In this document: one piece after another, positions 1 through 11,104 of the stretch
How the letters are laid out: the number at the start of each line of letters is the position of its first letter
How positions within the stretch are numbered: the first letter of the stretch is position 1
Source: Molossus alvarezi
Lineage: Eukaryota > Chordata > Mammalia > Chiroptera > Molossidae
Direction: 5' to 3'
Length of the DNA stretch: 64,000 nucleotides
NCBI GenBank assembly: GCA_037176705.1
Contig: CM073889.1
Location: forward strand, 107,711,890-107,775,889
Translations under genes and position numbers: made by a program
Notes under the pieces: generated by a model
Databases searched by the model: none
Told to the model about the DNA's origin: nothing
The model's input: only the letters and a program-made list of their open reading frames with translations

Positions 1-56
1 AGGTTTCTCTGTACCGTGGGCCGATGTTCTAACAGCTGAGCCAAACCAGCCAGGGC
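1..56 (-). mobile_element. VES SINE, 5' head fragment
   Basis: The minus-strand copy is cut by the window edge. It ends in the typical head sequence (GAGCCAAACCAGCCAGGGC read on plus), immediately before the start of homology to the ATP8B1 intron. Confidence 0.8.
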
Positions 57-100
57 GCTTAGCAGAATTTTTAACAAAATGTATTAAACAGCAGGATTTT

Positions 101-708
101 GTTTTTTATTAAATCCTTATCCAACGATATTTTTCCATTTTTCTTCAAATAGAGTGGGAGGGATAGAGAGGGAAAGGGAGAGAGAGAGGGAAACATCGAC
201 TGGTTGCCTCCTGCATGACCCTGACCAGGGCCGGGCATGAACTCAACCAAAGTACGTGCGCTTGGCCGGAATCAAACCTGCAACTCATTGGTCTGAGGGC
301 TTATGTTCTACCTCTGAGCCAAACTGTTGGCTCTTACCTTCCATATTACTGTCCTAAACCTCTCATTCCAAGAAACCAAAACCCATCACTCAAGCCAGGC
401 AGAACAGAATGAGGAACCACCCTAACCCACCCCAAACTGCAAACGGTCACTCCACAAGAAAAACAAGTTTCTGGAGACCCCAGCCCCCGACCAATCAAGA
501 ACTCCAGGCCTGACTGATCAAAGAAGACCACGTCTCCTCGGCTGAATGACCACCCCCCCAGCCCTAAATTTAAAAATCCTTAGTCTGTAGAAGCTGGTTG
601 CTACTCTCTCCTTAGAGGTACCCTGGCAGGCTGGTTCCCAATAAGCCTGCACTTCTGGAGACCCGCACCGCCTCGTTCCACCTCGTTCTTACGCAAACCA
701 TAAAGGGC
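101..708 (-). mobile_element. VES SINE split by an LTR
   Basis: The T-rich tail starts near 101 and the tRNA-like head ends at 708. The two parts are 101-324 and 695-708, separated by the LTR at 325-694. Flanking near-identical 16-bp direct repeats at 85-100 and 709-724 (TAAAYAGCAGGATTTT) are the TSD. The element is absent from the parental locus near 48345. Confidence 0.85.
325..694 (+). mobile_element. Solo LTR, ERV1-like, nested in a SINE
   Basis: This is a 370-bp insert within a SINE. It starts TGTTGG and is flanked by AAAC at 321-324 and 695-698, a 4-bp TSD as expected for class I ERVs. It has a TTTAAAAAT box at 569-577 and an AATAAG polyadenylation-like signal at 640-645. The right boundary is uncertain by a base (ends GC or GCA). 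No internal viral genes are present. The class is inferred from TSD length and layout, not from a database match. Confidence 0.6.
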
Positions 709-921
709 TAAATAGCAGGATTTTTAATAAGCCTTAAAAAAATATGGGGGAAGCAGAAAGAGAGGAGAAAAAACCCAAACACATAAAAGAAGGAACAAGG
801 ATACATTCTCCTAGATGGAACTCGGCTTCTGCTTGGCATTCTGAGGAGCAAGGTCATGCCCGCTCTCTCCCCCTGGGTGGGCTGTGACTTCCTGAGGGCT
901 GGGTCACATGTGGGGCCCTCA

Positions 922-1446
<525 letters not shown>

Positions 1447-1753
1447 TCATTGATTGCATTGTTCTATTTACAAAACATTTACTATAAAAATTTTAGAAAA
1501 CAGAACACTGTGCAAAGAAGAAAATGTAAAATAACCATTCATCGATAAACCAGGTATAACCACTGTTACCAGTCTGGTATAATTCCTTCATATATCATAG
1601 AACATGAAATTTCAAACATGGGAAACTGCACTTGCATTTATAGGTGAAAAGATTTGGGAGTTGGCAGTTTATATGGCAAACCATCTAAAATTAGTCCACA
1701 ATGAGTGGCTTTAGTTTGAGCCAAAAGCACAGATAACCTCATGATATACGTAC

Positions 1754-1886
1754 CAACCAAGAGCCAGTGCTTATTAAGGCACGGTTTCCACCGGATGGAA
1801 AAAAGGGTTCGTGCACTGGGGGCACAAATTTGGCATAGACTCCACCTCTCTCCCTCTGGTTTTCCACCCTCGTGTTAAGAAGAGCA
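1754..1886 (-). pseudogene. Duplicated ATP8B1 exon (copy of 49601-49733)
   Basis: The 133-bp copy has intact AG and GTACGT splice sites and an open frame. It differs at two sites from the true exon. One is synonymous. The other changes the second Ile of ALIITGSW to Ser. It lies upstream of the 1056-1344 pseudo-exon in the same order as in ATP8B1. Confidence 0.92.
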
Positions 1887-2296
1887 CTGGGGAAAGAAAT
1901 GTGAGGGTTTGAAGTACAAGGCCGCGCGCAGGCCCTTACTGTGCGATCATTTTGACATGCTACCTCTTTTTAAAATCATGGTAAAAAAAAATAACATAAA
2001 ATTTATCATCCTAACTACTTCTAAGTGTACAGTTCAATAGTATTAAATATACTCACATTGTTGTATGACCAATGCCCACGACTTCATCTCTCAAAACTAA
2101 AACTCCATACCCATTAATCCCCATTCGCCTCCCCCCAGACTCTGCTACTCACCACTGCACCTTCTGTTTCTGTGAATCCGCCTACTCCAGATAACTCATG
2201 TAAGTGGAATCATACAATATTTCTCTTTTTTTGCCTGGCTAATTTCACTTAGAATAATGTCCTCAAGGTTCATCTATGTTGTAGCATTTGTCAGAA

Positions 2297-2299
2297 TTT

Positions 2300-2360
<61 letters not shown>
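2297..2360 (+). repeat. (TTTC)n microsatellite
   Basis: About 14-15 CTTT units sit directly at the edge of the following SINE. The parental locus near 50135 has only CTTTCTTTTT. The tract therefore probably grew from the TSD copy made by the SINE insertion. Confidence 0.9.
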
Positions 2361-2361
<1 letters not shown>

Positions 2362-2364
2362 TTT

Positions 2365-2604
2365 CTTTATTCATTTATTTATTTTTTGCATTCATCTTCA
2401 GATAGAGTGAGAGGGAGAGAGGGAGGAATAGAGAGAGAGAAACATCATGTGAGAGAGACACATCAACTGGCTGCCACCCACATGACCCCAACCAGGGCTG
2501 GGGACAAACTGCAACCGAGGTACATGCCCTTAGCAGGAACCAAACCCAGGTCTTTCTGGACTGTGGGCTGACGCTCTAACCGCTGAGCCAAACCAGCCAG
2601 GGCA
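2365..2604 (-). mobile_element. VES SINE
   Basis: A full-length minus-strand copy with a T-rich tail on the left and the head GAGCCAAACCAGCCAGGGC on the right. The TSD CAGAATTTYCTTTCTTT lies on both sides. It is absent from the parental locus at about 50138. Confidence 0.9.
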
Positions 2605-3261
2605 GAATTTCCTTTCTTTTTAAGGGTGAGCAATATTCTATTGTATAAAGAGAACACATTATGTGTATCCACATTTGATTTGCTTCCCACTCTTGGCAAC
2701 TGTAACTACCGCTGTTATAAACACTGGTATTAAAAATTCTCAGCGGTAAAAATTCTCTTCAAGTTCCTGCTTTTACTTCTTTGGGATTATAATCAGAAGT
2801 GGGTTGCTGGATCATATGGTAACTTCATTTTTAAATTTTTTGAGGAAGCACTACTGTTTCCCATAGTGACTGCACCATTTCCATTCCTACCAGCAGTGAC
2901 AGGAGTCCCAGCTGCTCCACACCCTTGCCCATGCTTGTTACACATATGCATATTTTGAGAGTAGCCCTCCTAATGTGACATGAGATCTTGTGTGGGTTGA
3001 AGTTGTATTTCCCTCACAATTCGTGATGTTGAACATCATTTCATATGCGTTTTGGCCATTTCTATATCCTCTTTGGAGAAATGTCTATTCAAGTCTTTTG
3101 AAATGTTTTCAATAATAAAATGTGCAATATCATCAAATACATTAACTGACTACTTAATGAATTAGTGCTCATTGAAATACTAAACACATTCAGTTTCTGG
3201 GGTTTAATCATCCTGTTATTATGGGCGGGGAGGATAACCAGTTCCATCAACCTTCGCAGGG

Positions 3262-3640
3262 GGCCCAGCCCTGGTTCCAGCCGCGGCGACGCGCTCCGCC
3301 GGCCCGACAGCGCCCGGCCGCAGGCCCCCTCCGGCGCCCGCACACTGATCTCCCCCGCGGCCTCCGCGCGCCCCGCGACGCGCCCCCACGTTCGCCGGCC
3401 GGCCTTGGGGCGGGGCCAGGCGAGGACACGCCCCTCGCAGGGAGCCCGCCCCGCCCCCGCCCCGCGCCGGCCCCAGGCTCAGAAAGCGCCCAGGGCTGCA
3501 CCGGTGACCCCCTCCCAGCCACCACCACAGACCCGGGCACTGAGGTCCCGCTGGACCCCCGGTCGCCCTGGACCAATCCTGGTTGCAGGTGCCAACCCGA
3601 CTGAGGCGGGAACCGCAGCTACATCTCAGCCAAGGACTTC
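3262..3640. promoter_or_regulatory. Orphan CpG-rich block (CpG island)
   Basis: This block is extremely GC- and CpG-rich and contains several GGGGCGGGGC-type Sp1-like boxes (for example 3410-3418 and 3445-3465 region). It begins exactly where ATP8B1 homology ends. No exon with a recognisable protein is seen on either strand. Its position, about 9 kb downstream of the NARS1 3' end, is where the FECH 5' end is expected from human gene order. I looked for the FECH start-exon coding pattern and did not find it. It could be a FECH promoter remnant or an unrelated island. Confidence 0.6.
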
Positions 3641-3756
3641 CTAGATATTTCCACGACGGTTTCCTTCCCGTTAGGATGCTTTGTCTCAGTTCTTCGGCTT
3701 GCTTGCCTAATTGCAGCACAACCGTGCAGACCTGGTTTTGTTTTCCTTTCTTTTCA

Positions 3757-3856
3757 ATGGGGAGATGCAGGAGGCGGCCAGTTGATGTTCTCTCTCATGA
3801 TGTTTCTCTCGCTCCCTCTCACTTTCTCTCTCTGTAAAATTAATAAAGGAAAAAAG
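3757..3856 (+). mobile_element. VES-type SINE, 3' part only
   Basis: This shows the body (GGAGGCGGCCAGTTGATG, then CT-rich) and an A-rich tail with AATAAAG. The tRNA-like head is missing. Confidence 0.75.
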
Positions 3857-4358
3857 AAAAATGAAGCAACATAAGGGAGATGGGGACGGAGAGGCTGATA
3901 TAATTTGTAATAGATGGGCCAGAGAAGTCGTGGCTAACATTAGGCAGAGTAAGGGAGCAATCCACATGAAACATTCCACAAAGATGAAGTCTAGATTAGC
4001 TTAAAAAACAATTTTCTGTAGCTAAAACTTTTGCTTTTGATTGACTTAGTTTCTTTATTATTGAAGTTAGCCCTCCTTATGGTTATGAGCCCAAGTAAAA
4101 TGTCTAATAAAAGGGATTGCCTTTCCTATTACCTACATGATCTTTAAATCAGAGCAAGAGATGTTTTTTGAAAAACGTAGTAAAACTTGCTCCAAGTATT
4201 GAACAGCTTTCTTATATGTATTTGCGCTAACCCTACTCTCATAACACACATTATTTTAATTCGCTCTTTAAAGAGTTGAGATCTTTATAGATAATATACT
4301 TTTCTACCTAAAGCCTAAATCCATTTCTTTTAAATAAACTACACAAAAAGAGTCTACA
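3857..4358. other. No recognisable feature
   Basis: AT-rich intergenic sequence. I see no coding exon, SINE head or other element. Confidence 0.6.
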
Positions 4359-5268
4359 TTTTTTTTTTTTTTACTTATTTATTTTGAGGGGGTACCAAAT
4401 TATTTGAAGGAATGGTACAAATAAAAAGATGAAAGTGGATGATTTGGCACATGTGATAAAAAAAGGGCACGGTGACTCCAACATGCACATCCTGCTTTGG
4501 TGACCAGGGAAGTCACCCCCCTGGCTGTGGGAAGCCAGCCTAAGGCTTAGCTCTCATCACTGTCTCCCAGGGTGTGCTTGTCAAAGAGATACTCTGCCAG
4601 GCCAGTTTCAGGGCCCTCAATCTGCGGAAGTTGGGTACGTGTTCCCCCAGTTCTTTGAAGGATTCCACCTGCTCATTCAGGTAGTGAGTCTCAATGAAGT
4701 CACACAAGTGAGGGTCATTTTTGTCAGTGGCCAGTTTGTGCAAATCCAGTAGTGACTGATTCACATGTTTTGCCAAGTGTAATGCACACTTCATCGCATT
4801 CAGCCCATTTTCCCCGTCTTCACAGTCTGGTTTCTTGGTATCAGGGAGGAAGATTTGGCCGCCTCGGTGGTTCTGCAGCTTCATCAGTTCCTCAGCATGC
4901 TCCCTCTCTTTATGAGATGGGTGGAAGAAATATTTGGCAAAGTTCTTCAACACCACGTCATCGCAGTCGAAGTAGTAAGACATGGACAGGTAGACATAGG
5001 AAGCTTAGAGCTCCAGGTTGATCTGGCGGTGGATGGAGGCCTTCGAGTCCTGGCGGTAGTTCTGGTGCAGCTGCAGTGGACGCGGTGGACATCTTGGTCG
5101 GCAGCTAAGAAAAGGCAGCTGTGTGGGGGCTTTGGGGATGTCCAGGCACTGTGAGGAGGTGGCAGAAGGCTGGATCGGGGTGGCTGGCTGGGATGGGCCC
5201 AGCGCCGGGTTCTGTTCAAGCACCGTTGAAGCAGGAAACCAGGATGACTCTCCGCAAAGACTATGTCA
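4359..5268 (-). pseudogene. FTH1 processed pseudogene
   Basis: This is an intronless copy of ferritin heavy chain mRNA. The 5' UTR matches back to about 5268, the start codon is at 5092-5090, the 3' UTR has AATAAA at 4383-4378, and a 14-base A tail is at 4372-4359. Conserved blocks such as [14 protein letters not shown] and [17 protein letters not shown] identify it. The gene is broken. A 2-base deletion lies near codons 6-8, a TAA stop replaces the Tyr codon after NLEL (near 5005), and a 1-base deletion near codon 160 shifts the C-terminus. An L1-mediated retrocopy is the only reasonable reading. Flanking TSDs are not clear. Confidence 0.96.
5207..5240 (-). other. Decayed iron-responsive element of the FTH1 retrocopy
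   Basis: The IRE stem-loop of the ferritin 5' UTR is still visible, with both stem arms around CTTCAACGGTGCTTG. The conserved CAGUGN apical loop reads CGGUGC here. The change of the second loop base is expected to abolish IRP binding. Known role: IRE-IRP translational control by iron. Confidence 0.85.
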
Positions 5269-5759
5269 AGACTCAACCTTTTGAAATGCTGTGCTGGAAA
5301 GGTGTCGTCAGGCCAGAGAGCTAGAAAAGGCCCAGGTTCAGATGTCTGAGCTACATGGGCGCTTCTCAGCAACTGCTGGGTGCTCTGGATAAGTCATCCC
5401 TCCGTCCCGGGTGCTCTGCCCCTCCTGCCAGGTGGAGATAACCAGGGGTCTCTGGCCCCTCCCGGGCAAATGCTGATAATTAGTGACAAGGCATCAAGGT
5501 GCCACCTCTCACATCAACAGTGGGGAGGGGTTCAATTTGTATCTGTACAGAAAGGAGAAAGAAGCTAGCAAAACAAGCTTTATTAAATATATCAACATAA
5601 TAACATTTAAAAAGTAAATTAGCACCATTTCATATATTTTATTCACATTATGTATTTTCATTTTTACTGACTTAAAAAACCCAGTACAAATTCCTCATGT
5701 ATAAAACAGCCTGTTTATGGAAATGTAAAACACAGCACAGGGAATATAGTTAATGATAT
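5269..5759. other. No recognisable feature
   Basis: Intergenic. The second half is AT-rich. No gene or repeat is recognised. Confidence 0.55.
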
Positions 5760-5835
5760 TTTATTTTATTGTTTTAATTCTCATCCAAGGATATGTTTCC
5801 ATTTATCTCTAGATAGAGTGGAAGAGAGGGAGGCA

Positions 5836-5883
<48 letters not shown>

Positions 5884-6043
5884 TCGACGTGAGAGAGATA
5901 CATAGATTGGTTGCCTCCCACATGACCCCAACCAGAATTGGGGATGAACTGCTACAGAGGTACATGCCCTTGGCTGGAATCAAACCCATGGCTCTTTGGT
6001 CCATGGGCTGTCACTCTAACTGCTGAGCCAAACTGGCCAGGGC
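5760..6043 (-). mobile_element. VES SINE
   Basis: Full-length minus-strand copy with a head ending CCAAACTGGCCAGGGC. Its body contains a long (GA)n run at about 5842-5879. Confidence 0.9.
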
Positions 6044-6189
6044 AATATTATGATGACTATCTATGGTGCCAGGTGGGTACTGAAAATACTGGTGGGAACA
6101 CTTTGCAAAATATATGATTGTCTGACCACTATGCTGTACACATAAAACTAATACACAATAATATTGAATGTAAACTGTAATTAAAAAAA

Positions 6190-6408
6190 TTTTTTTTTAA
6201 CTTTTTCTTCCTTTGTTGACTTTAGAGAGAGAGGAAGGAGGAGGGAGAGATAGAAACATCGATGAGAGGGAACATCAATTGGCCACCTCCTGCATGCCCC
6301 CCACTGAGAATCAGGCCCACAACCTGGGCATGTGCCCTGACCAGCTATCGAACTGGCAACATCTTGTTGTTTGGGCAACGCTCAACCACTGCGCCACACT
6401 GACCAGGT
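6190..6408 (-). mobile_element. tRNA-derived VES-type SINE
   Basis: Minus-strand copy of the second SINE form. It has a GGCCACCTCCTGCATGCCCC body and a head CACTGCGCCACACTGACCAGG. Confidence 0.85.
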
Positions 6409-6653
6409 TAAAAAAAATATATCCTTATCTGAGGATATTTTTCTGTTTATCTTCAGATAGAATGGGAAGGAGAGAGAGGGAGAGAGAGAGAAACATCAAT
6501 GTGAGAGGGACACATCGACTAGTTGCCTCCCCCATGACCTGACGAGGGCTGGGGACAAACTGCAACTGAGGTACATGCCCTTGACCAGAATCGAACCTGT
6601 GACTCATTGGTCCGAGGGCCAACGCTCTACTGCTGAGCCAAACCAGCCAGGGC
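6409..6653 (-). mobile_element. VES SINE
   Basis: Minus-strand copy abutting the previous SINE. The tail resembles ATCCTTATCTGAGGATATTT and the head ends GCCAAACCAGCCAGGGC. Confidence 0.9.
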
Positions 6654-6846
6654 TAAAAATATTTTTTTAATGAAGTACTGATAAAATAAAAAATGTGGAT
6701 GAATCATTACAGAGAGAAGTTTTACACACGAGCACATATTGAGAAATTCCGAATAAATAAATAAAACCTCCTGGTGCACGTATAGACTCAGAGGTTATAA
6801 ATGGAAACAGAACTTCATTATTTTTCTCGAACAGAGTACCATGAAC

Positions 6847-7224
6847 TGTGGGAGACCGTTTGCATGGCATCCATCTTGTTAAAGTCTGCTCTGCTGTCTC
6901 CGGCCCCAGGGCAGGGTCTCTCCGCAGGCCGTGCCTCTCCGCAGGCCGTGCCTCTCCGCGTGCAGTGCCTGCATTCCTCTAGATAATTGTTTGCTCCGTT
7001 CTTTGCTTATCATTTGTTCCACCTGGGGTGTTTGCTGGGTTGGCTTCAGGTGGGATGTTCATTGGCTGTTTCACGTGTTTTCCCCCTATATATAATGTGA
7101 ACTCCCCCTGAATAAACGAGACTTGATCAGAATCCTGTCTTGTCTCCATTTCTCGTGTCTCTTGTCCCACCTCATCCTCACTCCCCCTCTAGAGTCCTCG
7201 TTGATCGACCTGCGGGCCGGGTCA
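6847..7224 (+). mobile_element. Solo LTR, ERVK (betaretrovirus-like)
   Basis: A 378-bp element starting TGTGGG and ending GGGTCA, flanked by the perfect 6-bp TSD ATGAAC (6841-6846 and 7225-7230). It has a TATA-like TATATATAA at 7087-7095, AATAAA at 7111-7116, and a TCTTGTCTCC-like R/U5 tract. A 6-bp TSD with TG...CA ends fits class II ERVs. No internal sequence remains, so it is a recombination product of a provirus. The exact family was not checked against a library. Confidence 0.85.
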
Positions 7225-7230
7225 ATGAAC

Positions 7231-8555
7231 AATTGGTATTTCTAATCTGTGGCTTATTTCTTACAAACATCAAGTATAACAGCTTTCCAACGAGTAAATG
7301 TGTATGTCCAAATGAAATGAAAGAAGATAAAATGTACTTTATATTGGTTCTCTTCCAAACTGATTAGAAATGGCCCTTAACCTAGAAATTGTGAATTCTA
7401 AATATGGGTTCACTAAGAAAACTACAAAGGCCCTTGAAAGGCTAAACAGATTTACAAAACTATGGGAGATATATATATGCATTTTATTTATATATCTGTT
7501 ATAGTCATACATTTTTCTCTGGCTTACATATTTCTAACAAAATCACACACCGCTTCCTCCGCAAACAGAGGGCTAAAAGCAGGCCCTGGGCCAACTCAGA
7601 TAAACAGAGCCCCCCCTTGCGGAGGTTTGTCTGAGCTGGAGACTTCATTAGTGAAGCACCCCCTCACAGACAGCACTTCCAGTCTAGCCTGGGGGGTCCT
7701 AAGTGAAATGACTCTGTTGGTTTCAGCTCAATGCTTCAGGGAAGGGGTGAGGGGACCACCTAATTCAGTATTTGCCATGGCTGGCACCTAGGAGCTACAC
7801 AAACTAAATTTAGATTACTCAATTCAGTTTCCTTAATCAGAAAAACAGGGCAAGTGGGTGTGGGCTCAAGGCAAGAGAAACACTGACTGTGTGAGGCAAA
7901 CAAATGATTACTCAGAGAAATCCCATCGGGTGTCCCCACAATTGGTTTATACCAGAGGCCACCCAACCCAGGCCAATGTGACAGGCTTTTTGACTCCCCC
8001 CTTAACCCCACACAGCCTTAAGCCCCCTGGTGGTGATGGACTTGCTGGTGCATCTGCACTCACTTCTGAGAACCCACTATGAGCAAAGCAACTTAAAGGC
8101 TGGAAACAGCAAAACTAATCCAGACTGTCAAGTAGCTCATCACTTAGGAAACAAATGCAGTGTGTGCGGAGAGCCCATTGCATCAGGCACGCGGTAGGCA
8201 CTGGGCCTGCAGCCATGAATTAGACCGTCTACTTTCATGGCGCTCACCTTCCAGAGGGCAAGGCAGGCAAGATACGCAGTATACTGTCAGATATACTGAC
8301 ACAGGGAAGAGATGCTAGGACGAGAAGACTGAAAGCCTCTTACAGAAGTAGTCAGCCTGCCCTGGCTTTCCCCCCGCTGCAGTGCGCTAGGAACCACGAA
8401 TGAAAATGTAAGAGGCCAAGGAATGGAGAGGCAGGGACTGCTGGTTTCTGCGGTGCAGTTGGACGTGGCCTCTCTGCAAAGGTGGCAGTAGACAGGGACC
8501 TGGGGGAGTGAGGGAGGCTCTCTGTGCAGGGGCTTTGCAAGACACCTTTGAGACT
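7231..8555. other. Unassigned intergenic sequence
   Basis: No gene, SINE or clear repeat is recognised here. Open frames in this stretch lack family resemblance. Confidence 0.5.
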
Positions 8556-8690
8556 CGAATTAGTTTCCCGGGGTTGCTGGAATAACGTGCCACAAACCAG
8601 GTGGCTAAAAACAACAGAAATTATTGTCTTCCGGTTGTGAAGTCCCAAATCAAGGTATCAACATGCTCCCTCTAAAATCTGTTGTTTTTG
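8556..8690 (-). mobile_element. Ancient mammalian repeat fragment, class unassigned
   Basis: It reads TGCCACAAACCAGGTGGCTA then AAACAACAG on plus, a widespread old mammalian repeat motif. The element at 63500-63930 looks like the same family in the opposite orientation. Confidence 0.45.
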
Positions 8691-8691
8691 T

Positions 8692-8910
8692 CCTGGCCAG
8701 TTTGGCTCAGCACTTAGAGCGTTGGCCCTTGGACAAAAGTGTTTGGGTTCGATTTCAAGTCAAAGGCATGTACCTGGGTTGCAGGTTGGATCCCTAGCCC
8801 CTGTTGGGGTCGTACGGGAGGCAGCCAATCGATTTGTCTCTCTCACATCAATGTTTCTCTCTCTTGCCTTCTCCCTCCTTCCCTCCCTTTCACTCTCTAA
8901 AAATCAATAG
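8692..8910 (+). mobile_element. VES SINE
   Basis: Plus-strand copy with head CCTGGCCAGTTTGGCTCAG and a CT-rich body ending AAAAATCAATAG. Confidence 0.88.
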
Positions 8911-9235
8911 AGCCCTGGCCGGTTTGGCTCAGAAGTTAGAGTGTCAGCCCGTGGACCAAAGGGTCGCAGGTTTAATTCTGGACCAGGGCACATGCCTCAG
9001 TTGCGGATCAGTTCCCAGACCTGGTCAGGGTTGTGCGGGAGACAACCAGTCAATGTATCTCTCCTGTGCATTTCTCTCTCTCTCCCACTCTACCTGAAGA
9101 TAAATGAAAAAAATATATTTCCAGGTGAGGATTATAAAAACACTCTACCTGAAGATAAATGAAAAAAATATATTTCCAGGTGAGGATTATAAAATTAAAT
9201 TATTTTAAAAAATCAATTGAAAAATATCCACAGGT
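8911..9235 (+). mobile_element. VES SINE with duplicated tail
   Basis: Plus-strand copy directly following the previous one. The head is AGCCCTGGCCGGTTTGGCTC. The tail contains a 55-bp tandem duplication (9086-9195). Confidence 0.9.
9086..9195 (+). repeat. 55-bp tandem duplication in a SINE tail
   Basis: The unit begins CACTCTACCTGAAGATAAAT at 9086 and again at 9141. The two copies are almost identical, so the event is recent. Confidence 0.95.
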
Positions 9236-9283
9236 GAGAATTAACAAAAAAGTCTGTTGTTTTCATAGTTTTCTTTTTTACCT

Positions 9284-9514
9284 GAGTGTTTTTTTTTATC
9301 CTCATCCACGGACATTTTTGCATTTATCCTCAGATAGAGAGGGAGGAAGAGAGAGAGAGAAACATCGACGTCATAGACTGGTTGTCAGCCGCACAATTCC
9401 AACCGGGGCTGGGGACGAACTGTGACCGAGGTACGTGCCCTTAACGGGAACCGAACCCGGGACTCTCTGGTCCGTGGGTCAACACTCTAACCACTGAGCC
9501 GAACGAGCTAGGGC
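9284..9514 (-). mobile_element. VES SINE
   Basis: Minus-strand copy from the T-run tail with ATCCTCATCCACGGACATTT to a head ending GAGCCGAACGAGCTAGGGC. TSD TTACCTGAGTGTTTT lies on both sides. Confidence 0.9.
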
Positions 9515-11100
9515 TTACCTGAGTGTTTTACGTTGCAGGAAGAACAGGCACAGCTATCCAACAGAACTTTTAGCGGTCATCTACATAAAAATAAGGATCA
9601 AAACTAACCACTCATTCCTTCCTCATTTTTTTACAAAAGTAATTTCCAGAGAATTCATCACTCTCCTTGCTAATTTGTTCTTCCTAAATGCTAATAATTG
9701 AACTGTTTTTTCTCTTTTGCTTATGTCCACTCCTTTTTGATTTGTCTTCAAATGCAGAGTAAAGACCTTTGGATAGACAGGGATTCCAAAACATGGGTAT
9801 AATTGCACTCCCTCCCCTAGACCCAACTAAAATGTCAATAGATGTGTTGATGGAGGTGGTGATGTTTAGGGAAAAGAAAAGAATAGGGAAAAAAGAAAAG
9901 GGAACCACAGCAACATAACTGTGGAAGCTGGAAAGGAGATGGATAAATGGTTCATGATTTAGCAGACCCAAGAAAACCGAATGCTAAGCTGGTCCTCAGA
10001 TAAGCACCATCCAGATCTACATGACAGAGTCACTGTGGTTCAGGGTGGGCAGTAACAGGGACCTCTGGAGGTGGGGATGAAAGAGAAGAGATGCTAGAAT
10101 AAGATGATTGCTAGAATAAGGTGATTGGAAACCGGATAAAAATGCAGTCAGATTACCTAGGCTTTCCCCACTGCAGGAGCGATGGCCCCTACCCACCCAG
10201 CGGCAGGCTGGAGCTTCGCTTCCTGGAGAGGAGACAGGGCTCTGGACTGAAGGTACCAGGCACAGTTCAGAGAACCACTGAAAAGAAGTAGACTTACCAA
10301 AGTGCAGAGACCCATCCTCTTCTCCTTTTCCCCCCACAGGAACTGGGAAGGATCTGGAATCCATCGACCCAAGAAGAAAGACCTAAGGACACTGAGATCG
10401 GGGCCTCCCTGACAAAAAGGCCCCAGCAGCTCCCCCAAGAGGTACACGACCCACGCTTTGAGCACTTTCATCTCCTACTCGGAACTCTCAGCAGATAACC
10501 AAGCACCACCTGACATCAGGGAGAGCTTCCAACAAGAACACAGACCCAAACAAACAGTAAAAACCAACAAGGAGAAAAGTGGGAGGATGTGGTCATGGCT
10601 GCAGGGCATTGCGGAGGGACAGTGAATGCGTGTCACTTGAATGGCGACAGGACTAGCCCCCCCGTCTGTGGTGTATCAACGAAAAGGCCCACATCAGGAA
10701 CAGGCTGCAGGGAGCAGAGGTGAGAAATAAAAGCCCAGTGGGAGGAGGCTGCCCGGAGAGCAGGGGCTCAGGACCAGCGAGTCTGTGGGCTGGAAACTCA
10801 GCAGGGACGTGGGAAAGGTTGACACCTGGCCCACGACAACCACACACTGGGGATTGAAAGCCCACCTGTGTGAGGTCTGCTGCTCACCGGGCTCAGTTCA
10901 CTGGCTGAAGTCACCATGACCTTGACTCCCTTACCCCACCTAATCGCAAGCTCTCCCTCAGTATTTAAAACTCTCAATTAATTTGCACAAATAAAATTTA
11001 GGATCATTGAATCTAACCCCATCACCTAAATTCTGACCAAATGAATTGCCTACTTGAATCCAATTACAGCTCATCCACATTCTTATATTTTTTCTCCCCT
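9515..11100. other. Unassigned intergenic sequence
   Basis: No gene or defined element is recognised. A small imperfect tandem duplication (TTGCTAGAATAAG unit) is at about 10092-10125. Short open frames have no family resemblance. Confidence 0.5.
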
Positions 11101-11104
11101 TTAT

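Larger units (their letters stand above)
1965..3096 (-). mobile_element. Ancient LINE-1 3' segment (within the duplication)
   Basis: On the minus strand this resembles the 3' part of old mammalian L1 elements. The plus strand shows the familiar TAAGTGTACAGTTCAATAG and CATATGGTAACTTCATTTTT type stretches. The same segment is at 49800-50887, so it predates the duplication. It is interrupted by the (TTTC)n tract and SINE at 2297-2604. Confidence 0.6.

Noticed and set aside
3165..3719. Long open frames on both strands in the CpG block
   Set aside because: Stop codons are rare in GC-rich DNA. The translations are Pro/Arg/Gly/Ala-rich with no domain or codon pattern of a gene.
3262..3720. FECH exon 1 in the CpG island
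   Set aside because: I looked for a minus-strand ATG followed by a mitochondrial-type Ala/Arg leader as in FECH and found none. Only the promoter hypothesis remains.
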